A stretch of DNA of 64,000 nucleotides from Rhodocyclales bacterium (GTDB taxonomy: Bacteria; Pseudomonadota; Gammaproteobacteria; Burkholderiales; Rhodocyclaceae), in contig JAQGMG010000017.1 in the NCBI GenBank assembly GCA_028292485.1, forward strand, positions 212,331 through 276,330, in the 5' to 3' direction. A program made the position numbers and the translations under genes. Below the pieces are notes generated by a model. It worked only from the letters and a program-made list of their open reading frames with translations, was not told where the DNA came from and ran no database searches. This document shows, piece by piece, positions 9,045 to 17,341 of the stretch. Position 1 is the stretch's first letter, and every line of letters begins with the position of its first letter.

Positions 9045-10035
9045 CGCTATCCTCCAACCAACGATGAAACAAATCCCCCTTGTCGTCGAGTGTTCGAGGG
9101 AGGGTTCCAGGAGAGAAAGGATTTATCTGACGTGATGCATCCATGAACTTAGCTTGAAATGCGCTGCACAGATCGTCCTGGACTAGATGCTCACGGCCTG
9201 CCTTAACGGCATATTCGACAGCGTGCGTCAGCAAATCAATAATGATGTCTATGATTCCGTACGAGGCCATCCAGATTTGCCCCGCAATATCTTTGCCCGC
9301 CAGATTGCTGGGATCAGCAAGTGGGAGCGCAATGTCGAGCTTGTGCATGAACCTGCACCACTGTTTGCGATCCTCATCGGTGCTCACTCCGAAGTAGTTA
9401 ATATCGATGCGACAGGTACAACGGCGCCGCAATTGCGAATTGGCGTCTATTACCGCCATGCCCTCTTTGGCGCCCAAGCAGATGACGAGGGCTGGAATTT
9501 CGTCGAGATTCCTGATCCAGTTGCCGACTTCGCGGATACCCTTGGTCGCGCGCCGCTCTGGAACGTCGTGCACATTGTCGATCAAGATCAAGCGGGTCCG
9601 GCAAGCGCGTAGCAACTGGTGACAACGACGCTCTTTTTCGTCAGTCCGGCCCTTGTCATGGAAAGGATCGCCGAGCGCAGCTAGTAATGCAGACGACATA
9701 CTGCCCGGCGATGGCCGCGGTGGTACGGAAAAGGACACGACGCGTCGCAAAACGCGGTCAGGCAGTTGTCGGTCGCCCCAGCGGGTTGCACAATATTTAA
9801 CCAAGGTGGTTTTGCCTGCACCGGTTGGTGCAATGACGACAGCCGCTTTGCCTTTGCCCCGTCTGATGACCTGCCCAATCCCTTTTGCGATTTGCTTGAC
9901 CGCCCTAGAGAATTGCGGATGCATGACCACCAAACGAGAAAGGTAGCGGGTGCGAGCGGTTATCGGGCGACCGCGCCAAGCTGCCTTTTCATGCAACTGT
10001 TGAGCTTTCATCACAGAACTATGGGAAGCATCCAT
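9031..10035 (-). CDS. tnsC: TnsC/TniB-type AAA+ transposition regulator
   Basis: A 334-residue AAA+ ATPase. Walker A is APTGAGKTT (about 69-77) and Walker B LILIDN (about 149-154), followed by a sensor-type region LVICLGAKEGM and an arginine-rich patch LRRRC. TnsC polymerises on DNA, connects TniQ/TnsD at the target to the TnsAB transposase, and enforces target immunity. Its ATG lies 25 bp inside the 3' end of tnsB, with GAGGA just upstream, so translation is coupled. Length is normal for the TniB/TnsC short form. Confidence 0.92.
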   Translation of the reverse strand: MDASHSSVMKAQQLHEKAAWRGRPITARTRYLSRLVVMHPQFSRAVKQIAKGIGQVIRRGKGKAAVVIAPTGAGKTTLVKYCATRWGDRQLPDRVLRRVVSFSVPPRPSPGSMSSALLAALGDPFHDKGRTDEKERRCHQLLRACRTRLILIDNVHDVPERRATKGIREVGNWIRNLDEIPALVICLGAKEGMAVIDANSQLRRRCTCRIDINYFGVSTDEDRKQWCRFMHKLDIALPLADPSNLAGKDIAGQIWMASYGIIDIIIDLLTHAVEYAVKAGREHLVQDDLCSAFQAKFMDASRQINPFSPGTLPRTLDDKGDLFHRWLEDSDALI

Positions 10036-12059
10036 TCCTCATCCTCCTCGTCAAAACTAATGAGCGACATCTCTTCGATTCGCGCTTCAAGCTCGGTCTG
10101 GATAACCGTTGGCTCGATCATGGGTTTAGTTGCGGTCGTCGCTGCAGAAACACTCTCAGTGGGTATTTCGCCCATTCGTTGTCCCCGGCGCCGTTCAATG
10201 AACTTGTTTGACTTGACGAGCTGAGCAGTGAGCACACGCAGTTGCTCGCGATACATCAAGTACTGAGGTAGTGAAGGGTTTCTGACCTTGTTCTCGTGGG
10301 CCAATTTCTTGACAAGGCTGTGTTGGTATAACGTGAGGCCGGCCGTATATTCCTTCATGACGGACGGCACGGCGACATATTGCTGTCTTGCCGCGTCCAG
10401 AACGAAGATGTTTTCCAGGTTGCCCGGGTCGTAGAGAAAGGTGCAGTAAGCGTTATGCCCGATCACTTTTTTGAGCACGTCAAGCCAAGGGCTGTAGAAC
10501 AATAATCCTCCGAAAAGGACCCCTTCGGATCGGAGGCGCAGGCTGTGGCGCAAGCAACGCATCATTCGCATGCTGTGAATGTCTGTAGGTAAGCGCGGTC
10601 TTGCCAGACGCATGCCAAGGTGCCAGCGTTGCCTGTTCGTGAGCCCGTCGGTGCCGGGCCTATTCGCGTCAACGTCATACGCCCACTTCAGTGTTGCCTG
10701 TCGGAATTGATCGAGGTACCACACTGCGCTTGCCGCACCCTCTGCGAGCCCATCGCGCATCTTTGGATCCCCCCGGTAACCCGCCAATTCGCAGTACAGG
10801 TGATTCTTGATGCGCCCGTTCCATCGCTCTTCATCAGCCTTTTCTGTGGGTGTCTTCGGCTTTGCCCAGGCGACTCCTATTTTGTGGTCTTCGACGGCCA
10901 GCTCTATCTGTTTGGCATGGTTGTAAAGGGCATTGTCGAAGACGACAATGCCTGGTTTGCCAAAAAACTCGCAGTCAGACTTGACCTCCGCATAATGCTG
11001 ATGCGAGCGGTCTTTGGGCAGAATGGCGTTGGACAAGGCGGACACCGCTGACCAAACGGAGCGGGATTGCTCTGAGAGTTCTATGCCAAGCAATACGTTA
11101 GAGCACTGATCAAGAACTCCTGTAATCCAGGCTCGGCCCCACGGCAGTCCGCTGCGTGGATCAATGATGAATACGCGTGAATCGGTGTCGTCTGCCTCGG
11201 CGACTTCCAATGGCCGCTCTGCTCGATCGCGGGGGTGCGAATGCCGAAACGTCCTGTCGGCATGTGCTTTAGATTTATTGCGAACGCATAGCTCGTATGG
11301 CGAGAATGCTCGTTTCACTCTTCGATCAATGGTGGTCCAATTTATGCTCAAGAGCAGATCGGGTTTGTCGGGGTGCTCCACACTGAGGATACTTTGAACA
11401 TCTTCAACGACACTGAATGTTCGGATCCTGGCTGTTGGTGAATTGCGTAACTTCTCGAGAGTCCTCGCAATCGCTTCATCCACCGCAGGCGGCAGACGAC
11501 TGCGTCCTTTGCCTCCGCGCAAATGTGAGGCAGGAACGATCGCGCGAGGATCGCCGCCAGCGCGAATAAGTTTGCGCGATGCGTTGTACAGCCAGCTGGC
11601 CATGGGACGCTGACTATCTCCAAACTTTTTTTGCAGTCGATCCAGATCTATCTGGATCAGCTTGTTGGCAGGATTGAATTTCTCGTAGCCGATTTCTTGC
11701 ATGGCGCGCAGATACCGGATGGCGCGCAGAAAACCTTCCTTCCTGAAATCTGAAAATTCGTCGAGCGGCATGCGACTAATGATCAATTGATCGTCTTCGG
11801 AAAAACTGTCGCCATTCATTGCGCGGCTTTCAGCGATTTCCGTTTCAAGTACGATTTCACCGCGTGTCCAGCGTGCCAAGAGGTCTGAAACAAGAATGCT
11901 TTTGCGCTCGCAGCTCACGCTGTGCGTGAGTATTGCGATGTCCCCGTGCAGATCAGTCACACGAAAGACTGTTGTTCCAGCACGAAATACTCGGCCGCAT
12001 TCGAGCGTAAAATCCATCGCGTGTGGTGAAAGATGAGGCACAAGTGATGTGTTTGTCAT
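10011..12059 (-). CDS. tnsB: TnsB DDE transposase
   Basis: A 682-residue transposase of the Mu/TnsB/rve type, which cuts the 3' ends and joins them to the target. The catalytic core is recognisable: RVFIIDPRSGLPWGRAWITGVLD with the first Asp nearby, the second Asp in GIVVFDNALYNHA, and the Glu in KTPTEKADEERWNGR. The N-terminal 300 residues should hold the end-binding HTH domains, and the acidic C-terminal tail (DEEDEEW) may contact TnsC. The start at 12,059 is chosen because it overlaps the tnsA stop as ATGA and has GGAGG 6 bases upstream. A longer frame to 12,266 lies inside tnsA and is rejected. Confidence 0.93.
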   Translation of the reverse strand: MTNTSLVPHLSPHAMDFTLECGRVFRAGTTVFRVTDLHGDIAILTHSVSCERKSILVSDLLARWTRGEIVLETEIAESRAMNGDSFSEDDQLIISRMPLDEFSDFRKEGFLRAIRYLRAMQEIGYEKFNPANKLIQIDLDRLQKKFGDSQRPMASWLYNASRKLIRAGGDPRAIVPASHLRGGKGRSRLPPAVDEAIARTLEKLRNSPTARIRTFSVVEDVQSILSVEHPDKPDLLLSINWTTIDRRVKRAFSPYELCVRNKSKAHADRTFRHSHPRDRAERPLEVAEADDTDSRVFIIDPRSGLPWGRAWITGVLDQCSNVLLGIELSEQSRSVWSAVSALSNAILPKDRSHQHYAEVKSDCEFFGKPGIVVFDNALYNHAKQIELAVEDHKIGVAWAKPKTPTEKADEERWNGRIKNHLYCELAGYRGDPKMRDGLAEGAASAVWYLDQFRQATLKWAYDVDANRPGTDGLTNRQRWHLGMRLARPRLPTDIHSMRMMRCLRHSLRLRSEGVLFGGLLFYSPWLDVLKKVIGHNAYCTFLYDPGNLENIFVLDAARQQYVAVPSVMKEYTAGLTLYQHSLVKKLAHENKVRNPSLPQYLMYREQLRVLTAQLVKSNKFIERRRGQRMGEIPTESVSAATTATKPMIEPTVIQTELEARIEEMSLISFDEEDEEWMLPIVL

Positions 12060-12799
12060 GCCGCCTCCAGTAGGTTGTCCCAAAATGACGCAAGGCTTGG
12101 TTGCACGCCGAACAGGTGTGCAAGCAGATCCTCCATGGGTTTTGCCGATACGAGTGTTTGCTCGCCCAACACTTGCGTGAGAGGCAGATATGCATACCCG
12201 TCCCAGCAAGCTTTGAAGACAGCGGTAATGTCCACGTCTTGGTCGAATAGCGATCGGAGGGAACACGACTCGGAAGCACCGAGGATGTCTCGCAGGCGGG
12301 TTGTCTCCTCAGCGGCAATCCATTCTGCCGATGCACGTCGCATATTTTGGAGATTGTGGCGCAGTGGGTGAATCAATGGCGTGCGGTCTGTCCACACTTG
12401 GAAGCCCATGCCAAACTCGGCAAAACGGCCCGTAAGCCTCTCGAACTCCACCTCGTCCTCGCGTGCTACAAAACGTGCGGTTTTGCTCTCAATGACATAG
12501 CAGCATTCTTGATCGTCGATCGCCATGAAGTCAGGCGTGTATTCCCGCCCGAAGTCATCTTTGGATGTGGTGAACGGTTGAGGCTTGAAGCGTTTGATTC
12601 GGCCGCGGCGCCACAAGTACTCAAGTGCTATCAGGTTGGCGTATTCATTCCGGCTCTCGACCCAAACCAATCCACCAAGGGGCTCACACCCGATGAGATG
12701 CCGGTGCGTCCACTTCCTCTTGCCTTTTATTTGGCGTGCCGGGGGTTCTTTAAAAACCAGGGTCTTCCAGGCATCGCTGCCAATGGTGCTATTTGACAT
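12056..12799 (-). CDS. tnsA: TnsA endonuclease
   Basis: A 247-residue restriction-like endonuclease that cuts the 5' ends of the transposon and so allows cut-and-paste rather than replicative transposition. The PD-(D/E)XK core is visible: the Glu-rich helix SRNEYANLIALEYLWRR (about 49-65), YTPDF with Asp about 90, and VIESK with Glu 104 and Lys 106. The start at 12,799 has AGGAG 6 bases upstream; a longer frame to 12,829 does not. It is the first gene of the tnsA-tnsB-tnsC-tniQ-tniQ operon. Confidence 0.93.
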   Translation of the reverse strand: MSNSTIGSDAWKTLVFKEPPARQIKGKRKWTHRHLIGCEPLGGLVWVESRNEYANLIALEYLWRRGRIKRFKPQPFTTSKDDFGREYTPDFMAIDDQECCYVIESKTARFVAREDEVEFERLTGRFAEFGMGFQVWTDRTPLIHPLRHNLQNMRRASAEWIAAEETTRLRDILGASESCSLRSLFDQDVDITAVFKACWDGYAYLPLTQVLGEQTLVSAKPMEDLLAHLFGVQPSLASFWDNLLEAA

Positions 12800-12985
12800 A
12801 AGGGCTCCTCGCATCGCGATTGGACTCAAAAGCGTCCAATTCGCATCGATCCATGGGATGTGAGGGCGAGCAGGGGCTTGACTTGGGAGAGGCCTTGGAA
12901 GAAAGTACGAGCGCCAACTGCGTGGTTTCCTTCGGGGCCTCGCCCAAGAGCCGCTAGCCCTCGGGTTATGCGGCTTTTGTGTTTT

Positions 12986-13426
12986 TTACATGTTGTTCTC
13001 CCCTTTGGCTGCCATTGCGAGCTTTGCGAGAATGACGTGCATTGCCGTCCGCGTCGCAGAATCCAGTATTGAAAGCCCGACAGCGGACTGCGCCGTCAAG
13101 ACTGCGTTTTCTACGCATCCTGGCAGCGATGATTCGTGATTGCTGTCCATGATTTCCTGGGTTTCGGCGGCCACGAGTCTCGCGATTCGTGTTTGCAGCA
13201 CCGCAGCTCTAGCGGCGGCAATCTCTGCATCGCTTGCGCCAAGTCCGACGAGAAGTTTCGTAAGCAAAGCATTGCGCGGCGGCGGGCGTCGCCCTGACTC
13301 CATTCCTGCAATAACCGATTGATCAATTCCGGTGGAAAGTGCTACGTATTTCTGTGAGTAGCCTTTTCCTTCTCTCAGCGTTTTGAGAAATCTGCCAAAG
13401 GGCTTGAAGTGTTCTGTTGTATGCAT
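12986..13426 (-). CDS. XRE-family transcriptional regulator
   Basis: A 146-residue protein with an N-terminal Cro/C1 helix-turn-helix (GRFLKTLREGKGYSQKYVALSTGIDQSVIAGMESGRR, about residues 11-47) and a helical C-terminal part. It lies 187 bp upstream of tnsA on the same strand, so it is placed to control the transposition operon and itself. The 124-bp gap to the divergent gene at 13,550 probably contains its promoter and operator. The role as transposition repressor is inferred from position only. Confidence 0.8.
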   Translation of the reverse strand: MHTTEHFKPFGRFLKTLREGKGYSQKYVALSTGIDQSVIAGMESGRRPPPRNALLTKLLVGLGASDAEIAAARAAVLQTRIARLVAAETQEIMDSNHESSLPGCVENAVLTAQSAVGLSILDSATRTAMHVILAKLAMAAKGENNM

Positions 13427-13549
13427 TTGTCATTATCAATGAAGGCGCCCAGCGCTGTGAAATGCTTTGAGCGCGGGTTGCATTTCTCTGGACAAAGATT
13501 AGTCAATATCTCTCCTCCAATCGACGAAAAGTGAGTGCAAACTGTCGCA

Positions 13550-14608
13550 ATGATCGTTCGTGGCAAGCAACGGAGTCTCACCAATCCCAACGCCGAGGAA
13601 TTGCGTCAAATGGTGGCGCTTAGCCACTTCAAGCTGAAGCTGCTCGGGGAGCGTCATGACCCTCTTTCCGCCCAAGGGGTTGCAGTCATGACAGCTATTG
13701 AAGAGCTGTGCGGTCGAGCATATTTCGCGCAGCGGGCGTGGGAATATTGGTACGCAGGGGACAAACATTTGGGACGCCAGAAGCTCGCGTGCTTGGACCA
13801 TGTGTTGTCTCTTCTAGCTAGAAGAGATATGCCGGCACAGGAGCAGACCAGTGAGAGCCCATATTTAAGTGCGCTAGTTGCTGGCGGTCTAGTCAAAGAC
13901 CTCAGAGTGCGCACCAGTTCTAACCGACCCGGATACGCGCTGCTTGAGCGCGCGCTCAACTACGAGCCTGAAAGCGCAGTCCATCTTCACGCCGATGCTG
14001 TCGATGTCGCCGCACTTAGCGAGGGCACCGTAAAAGTTCAATGGCATCAGCTCAAGGCACTTGCATCAACGCGGGTACTCAGCATTCTTCATAAGCGTTG
14101 GAAACCGCACAAGGGAACAATCTACCAAGAGTTGCCCTCGAAATGTGTGCAGCCGGCATGGCACCGTTTGGGTCTTGCATCCGAGGTAACGTCCCAACAG
14201 GTTTATCAGCTGCTGTTTGCGCTAGCGGCTGACGGATCATTTCTAACCGCAGAAATACGGCCAGCGTGGGCGTTGGACCTCGCAACGGCCGCACTGTCAA
14301 TGCACGCGCTTGGATGGTCGGACCGCTATGTGAACTTTGGGCCCAATGTGACCGACGCGCAGGTGTTCTGGCGCGCGCTTTATCCATTATTCTTTGCGGA
14401 TGAAGCACGCCCCCCGGATTTTGACGACTGGGCTGAGGCGGCCGCTTGCCGCATGGGAGTGAAGTATGACAAGAAGATGCATGAAAACCTGTCTTCAGCG
14501 CGGCGTTGCTATGCGAGATGGCTTGCGGAGCATGGACTCAGTTGCGGGGCAATTTTTTCTGCAGCGATGCGATCCACCGAAGTACATCCGATAATTTACC
14601 GAGGCTAG
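13550..14608 (+). CDS. hypothetical protein, divergent from the XRE regulator
   Basis: A 352-residue soluble protein (longer if the GTG at 13,535 is used). I do not recognise a family. It is rich in Trp and Ala with segments such as AQRAWEYWYAGDKHLGRQKL and TLALGWSDRYVNFGPN-like aromatic stretches, and has no signal peptide, membrane helix or nucleotide-binding motif. It is the first cargo gene on the side facing the transposition module and is transcribed away from it. Such genes in Tn7-like elements can be accessory transposition factors, as with TnsE, or cargo. No evidence here decides between these. Confidence 0.65.
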   Translation: MIVRGKQRSLTNPNAEELRQMVALSHFKLKLLGERHDPLSAQGVAVMTAIEELCGRAYFAQRAWEYWYAGDKHLGRQKLACLDHVLSLLARRDMPAQEQTSESPYLSALVAGGLVKDLRVRTSSNRPGYALLERALNYEPESAVHLHADAVDVAALSEGTVKVQWHQLKALASTRVLSILHKRWKPHKGTIYQELPSKCVQPAWHRLGLASEVTSQQVYQLLFALAADGSFLTAEIRPAWALDLATAALSMHALGWSDRYVNFGPNVTDAQVFWRALYPLFFADEARPPDFDDWAEAAACRMGVKYDKKMHENLSSARRCYARWLAEHGLSCGAIFSAAMRSTEVHPIIYRG

Positions 14609-14842
14609 CAGGCATATCCAGTCACGAGGGCGACTGGCGGCGTGTGCAGCGAAGCCCCGCTCACAGTTCGGTGACGTATTGCACGTTGTATTCCATCGTC
14701 ATGGTGACGTCGGGTTCTTGCTGCAGAATGGACGGTGGCGTGCTTCCCTGAACAAGTAATGAGACTTCCGACAAATTCTGGCATGACGGAAACGAATAGC
14801 GATGATCAGACTGAAGGATGAATTTTTCAGACGCCTGCTCAT

Positions 14843-14866
14843 GTTGTGGATCCTTGCAGAGCGGCG
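14843..14866 (+). pseudogene. 3' remnant of an MbcA/ParS-like gene
   Basis: The last codons read GS-LQSGAYS-stop, matching the ends of the intact relatives at 15,620 (MMQSGAYA) and 29,176 (GSMESGAYL). At DNA level about 100 bp from here to 14,945 resembles 29,148-29,245, including the intergenic stretch ending in an ATGAATRAAGGATT gene start. Nothing recognisable precedes it, so only the tail of a lost copy remains. The rest of 14,609-14,926 holds no convincing gene. Confidence 0.55.
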
Positions 14867-14926
14867 CGTATTCGTGATGACATTTGCTTGTATTCAACCT
14901 CTAACCAGAGGCGAAAGGGCGGCCAC

Positions 14927-15196
14927 ATGAATGAAGGATTTACGTTGTTATTTTTGTGCACAGCGTTTCTAGTGGGGTTCGGCTGGTATGCCATCAAGCA
15001 TCCAGTGACCCCTAAAAAAGGTGGAGCTCCGACGGCACCCGCGGATGAGGTGATTGCAAGTTTGATGCGTGCGCGATCAGCAATCAACGACGCACTCATG
15101 TTCGTTGAACAGAGCGAGCAGCGTATCGCGGCACTGGAGGCCGAGCACGCCGAGCGAGCACGTGTCGCTGGCCGGGGCGGCGCAATCGGTACGTAG
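14927..15196 (+). CDS. small single-pass membrane protein
   Basis: An 89-residue protein with an N-terminal membrane segment (LLFLCTAFLVGFGWYAI, about residues 7-23), a short Pro/Gly-rich linker and a helical tail (ASLMRARSAINDALMFVEQSEQRIAALEAEHAERA) with coiled-coil character. No family is recognised. AAAGGG lies about 10 bases before the ATG. A truncated version of the same start (ATGAATAAAGGATT) recurs at 29,225, so the gene belongs to a duplicated module with the MbcA/ParS-like gene upstream. It could be a toxin or holin-like partner, but this is speculation. Confidence 0.5.
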   Translation: MNEGFTLLFLCTAFLVGFGWYAIKHPVTPKKGGAPTAPADEVIASLMRARSAINDALMFVEQSEQRIAALEAEHAERARVAGRGGAIGT

Positions 15197-15357
15197 TTGC
15201 ACGACGAACGCAATGGAAAGCCGTATGTCATACGCAAGCGATTGAGTTTGAGCTATGGCGCTATTGGGACCCTGCACGACGATCATATCGTCGGGTTCTT
15301 TCATATCGTCGAAAGGGAACGAAATCTGAATCTGGAGGAGCGAAGCAATGACCCTTG
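15197..15357 (+). CDS. short ORF upstream of the MbcA/ParS-like gene, doubtful
   Basis: A 52-codon frame starting with TTG directly after the preceding stop. It encodes HDERNGKPYVIRKRLSLSYG followed by AIGTLHDDHIVGFFHIVERE. It ends inside the start of the next gene (TGA at 15,355-15,357), and the composition looks protein-like. It may be the tail of a larger gene whose 5' part is lost, or a small partner of the antitoxin-like gene. A family is not recognised. Confidence 0.35.
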
Positions 15358-15620
15358 ATAGCAAATCACAATCCGATATTTCAGATGAGGAAGCGGGGGC
15401 CGCGATTTGGCTCGCGGAACTGGTCGACCAGGTGAAAAGGATCGTTGACGAATCAGGTCGCTCCCCAGATTTTGACGCTTCCCGGTGGGTCGCTAATTGG
15501 GTTGACAGCCGGGTGCCCGCGCTCGGTGGGCAACGTCCAATTGAATTGATGCGAACGCCAGAGGGACGAGCACTGGTTGCAGGATTACTAGCCATGATGC
15601 AAAGCGGGGCTTATGCCTGA
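15348..15620 (+). CDS. MbcA/ParS/Xre antitoxin-like protein
   Basis: A 90-residue protein whose C-terminal part (RWVANWVDSRVPALGGQRP then IELMRTPEGRALVAGLLAMMQSG) fits the MbcA/ParS (formerly DUF2384) C-terminal antitoxin domain: a W-x3-W/V-x-x-P-LGG-x-P-x-x-L-x-T-x-EG core. Such proteins usually neutralise RES-domain NAD-degrading toxins. No RES toxin is seen next to it. GGAG lies 9 bases before the ATG. Related copies are at 28,988-29,176 and, as a remnant, at 14,843-14,866. Confidence 0.65.
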   Translation: MTLDSKSQSDISDEEAGAAIWLAELVDQVKRIVDESGRSPDFDASRWVANWVDSRVPALGGQRPIELMRTPEGRALVAGLLAMMQSGAYA

Positions 15621-15745
15621 CGGGCGGATTCTCGGCCGAAGCAGGCGTTGAGATACCTACCGCAAACGGCGGTCATCACTTCAACATGAAACATGCGAGA
15701 CAAGCGCAAGCCCATCGAGCCTATTATTTCGTGTCGGGCGACACA

Positions 15746-15946
15746 TTAGCGCGGTCGTACGCCGAAGTCCTCATCGGCCCCAACGTCGGGCATGCTGAGA
15801 AGGACTTCAGAGAAGCTGCGGCGAATTGGCTTACAAAGCGCCGCCCTCAAGATTTCGCGATGTTCAGCTTCGACGCTGCGCCCATGCGCAGCGGCAGCCT
15901 TTTTCAATGCCTGCACCATTGAGGGTTCGACATTCCAGACAATCAA
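15746..15946 (-). pseudogene. FitA-like RHH antitoxin, frameshifted remnant
   Basis: The frame encodes LIVWNVEPSMVQALKKAAAA then HGRSVEAEHREILRAAL and SFSEVLLSMPDVGADEDF, which is the FitA/VapB-type antitoxin pattern. The expected start MATL (ATGGCCACACTT at about 15,955) is out of frame with the rest by a small indel, so the first codons are disconnected; a TTG at 15,946 is the only nearby in-frame start. No PIN-domain FitB/VapC partner follows. It is most likely debris of a former toxin-antitoxin pair. Confidence 0.6.
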
Positions 15947-16099
15947 AGTGTGGCCATGGAGAACTCCGAAACGGGGCGGGTCACATTGACGACAAGAGCT
16001 TCCAACGAGAGCGCGCAACGGCTTGTGCCCTTCACTTTACCCTATTAAGCCTTTGCTTCAACTGGAGCGTCTAAGCAGGCACACGCGAATTGAGTGCGC

Positions 16100-16170
16100 C
16101 TTTGGCTGACAACTTTTACCATGACATTGTCGTTTATCACCAGTGCTCACAATTCGGCCGAAGCGGTCTG
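16100..16170. repeat. short repeat upstream of the Wadjet cassette, copy A
   Basis: The stretch around CATGACATTGTCGTTTATC and CACAATTCGGCCGAAGC (16,120-16,162) resembles 23,829-23,873 in the same orientation at roughly 80 percent by eye. The two copies bracket the WYL-jetCBAD cassette. The rest of 16,019-16,322 holds no gene that I can support. Confidence 0.5.
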
Positions 16171-16322
16171 TCACGGCACTAGCCGATAGCGTCCGCTCTC
16201 GCTCGAGAAGCTGCCAGTCACCGGCTACGTGGGTTGGCTCAACTGCGAAATCTGGTCACTCGTGATCACTCTTCTGGAACTGATGATCACCGCCTTGTTT
16301 CAATATGCCCCGATGAGGTCGG

Positions 16323-17138
16323 TCACGATACCTGTCCAACAAACAGCTGATGGGCTGCAGGGCTATCGGTCTGGATAGGCTCGAACTTCGCTTTCAAATA
16401 GAAGAGCATCGACTTCCTGATTTTCATCGTTAGCTCAAGGCTATCAGGCGGCAGCACGTATTCAGCCGCGATGGCCCTGCGCTGCTCTGGCTGTAGCCCC
16501 GGGTTTGGGGTGATCAGCACCTCGATCATGGTGTGCCAGTCCGTGTCAGTGGTTGAGACAGCGTCAGATGGCTTGATGTGACGGGTCACGAGGATCCGGC
16601 CAAGAACGAAATCGCGGAATTCATTGCGACTGTGACAGTAGGCCCGGACATGCCATCGGTCATTGTCGGAGGCAAAGGCGTGTGGGGATAGAAATCGCCA
16701 ATTGGGTTGCTCCCCAGTCATTGACTGGTACAGAACCTCAATTTTTTTCCGGTCGCGCACGGCACTGATCATCGCCTGCAGAACCTCGGGCGAGGCATTC
16801 CTGTTCGGCAGCGGCCACACCGCGACCGGTACCGACGGGGAAGACATGCTCACGAACTCATCCAGAGTGGTTGGGGTGATGAGCTTGGGGGTGAAGGTTC
16901 GTAGTGGCACGTACCGTTTGAGCTTCCCGTTGTATTCCATGCTGTCCGGAAATCGCGACAGGTAAGCGCGAAAGTCATTGGACGCCTGTATCGGGTTGAT
17001 GCCGAATTCGTTGATGAGATCGGCCCGTTGCAACTCGCCACGCCAGAGTAGGCATCGCTCGATGTGCTGCATTCGTTTGAGGATAGCCGGTGACAAGTCA
17101 TTCACGCTGCTGGGGGCTTGGTCGGGGCGTTTTTTCAC
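16323..17138 (-). CDS. WYL-domain transcriptional regulator (BrxR/CapW-like)
   Basis: About 271 residues from a GTG at 17,138 (AGCAGG upstream). The N-terminal part is a winged-helix region (RMQHIERCLLWRGELQRADLINEFGINPIQASNDFRAY), the middle is a WYL domain (KKIEVLYQSMTGEQPNWRFL-SPHAFASDNDRWHVRAYCHSRNEFRDFVLGRI), and a short WCX-like end follows. WYL regulators of this type sit beside many phage-defence operons and usually repress them, responding to nucleic-acid or nucleotide signals. It is divergent from jetC, with about 200 bp between the starts. A longer start at 17,255 would run into the promoter region and is less likely. Confidence 0.85.
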   Translation of the reverse strand: MKKRPDQAPSSVNDLSPAILKRMQHIERCLLWRGELQRADLINEFGINPIQASNDFRAYLSRFPDSMEYNGKLKRYVPLRTFTPKLITPTTLDEFVSMSSPSVPVAVWPLPNRNASPEVLQAMISAVRDRKKIEVLYQSMTGEQPNWRFLSPHAFASDNDRWHVRAYCHSRNEFRDFVLGRILVTRHIKPSDAVSTTDTDWHTMIEVLITPNPGLQPEQRRAIAAEYVLPPDSLELTMKIRKSMLFYLKAKFEPIQTDSPAAHQLFVGQVS

Positions 17139-17240
17139 GTGCACAGTCCTGCTGCTTGGTGATTGGAGTATTAGTCGAATCTCACATGCCAATCGGTTGA
17201 CAGGGAGGATTTTGATCGCTATCTTAATGGGTAGCAAAAA

Positions 17241-17269
17241 GCTATGTATAGTCAAACACTACATATAGC
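17241..17269. promoter_or_regulatory. imperfect inverted repeat between WYL gene and jetC
   Basis: GCTATGTATAGT then CAAAC then ACTACATATAGC: two arms of 12 bases, not perfectly complementary, in an A+T-rich patch between the divergent genes. The position and dyad make it a candidate operator for the WYL regulator. It is not proven, and core promoter boxes were not resolved. Confidence 0.4.
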
Positions 17270-17341
17270 TTAGTGGTATCAGCAGTTCAAATCAATACGC
17301 CTGAACTCGGCAGGCCGGGGCGGGCGGGAGCGAGTGGCGAC

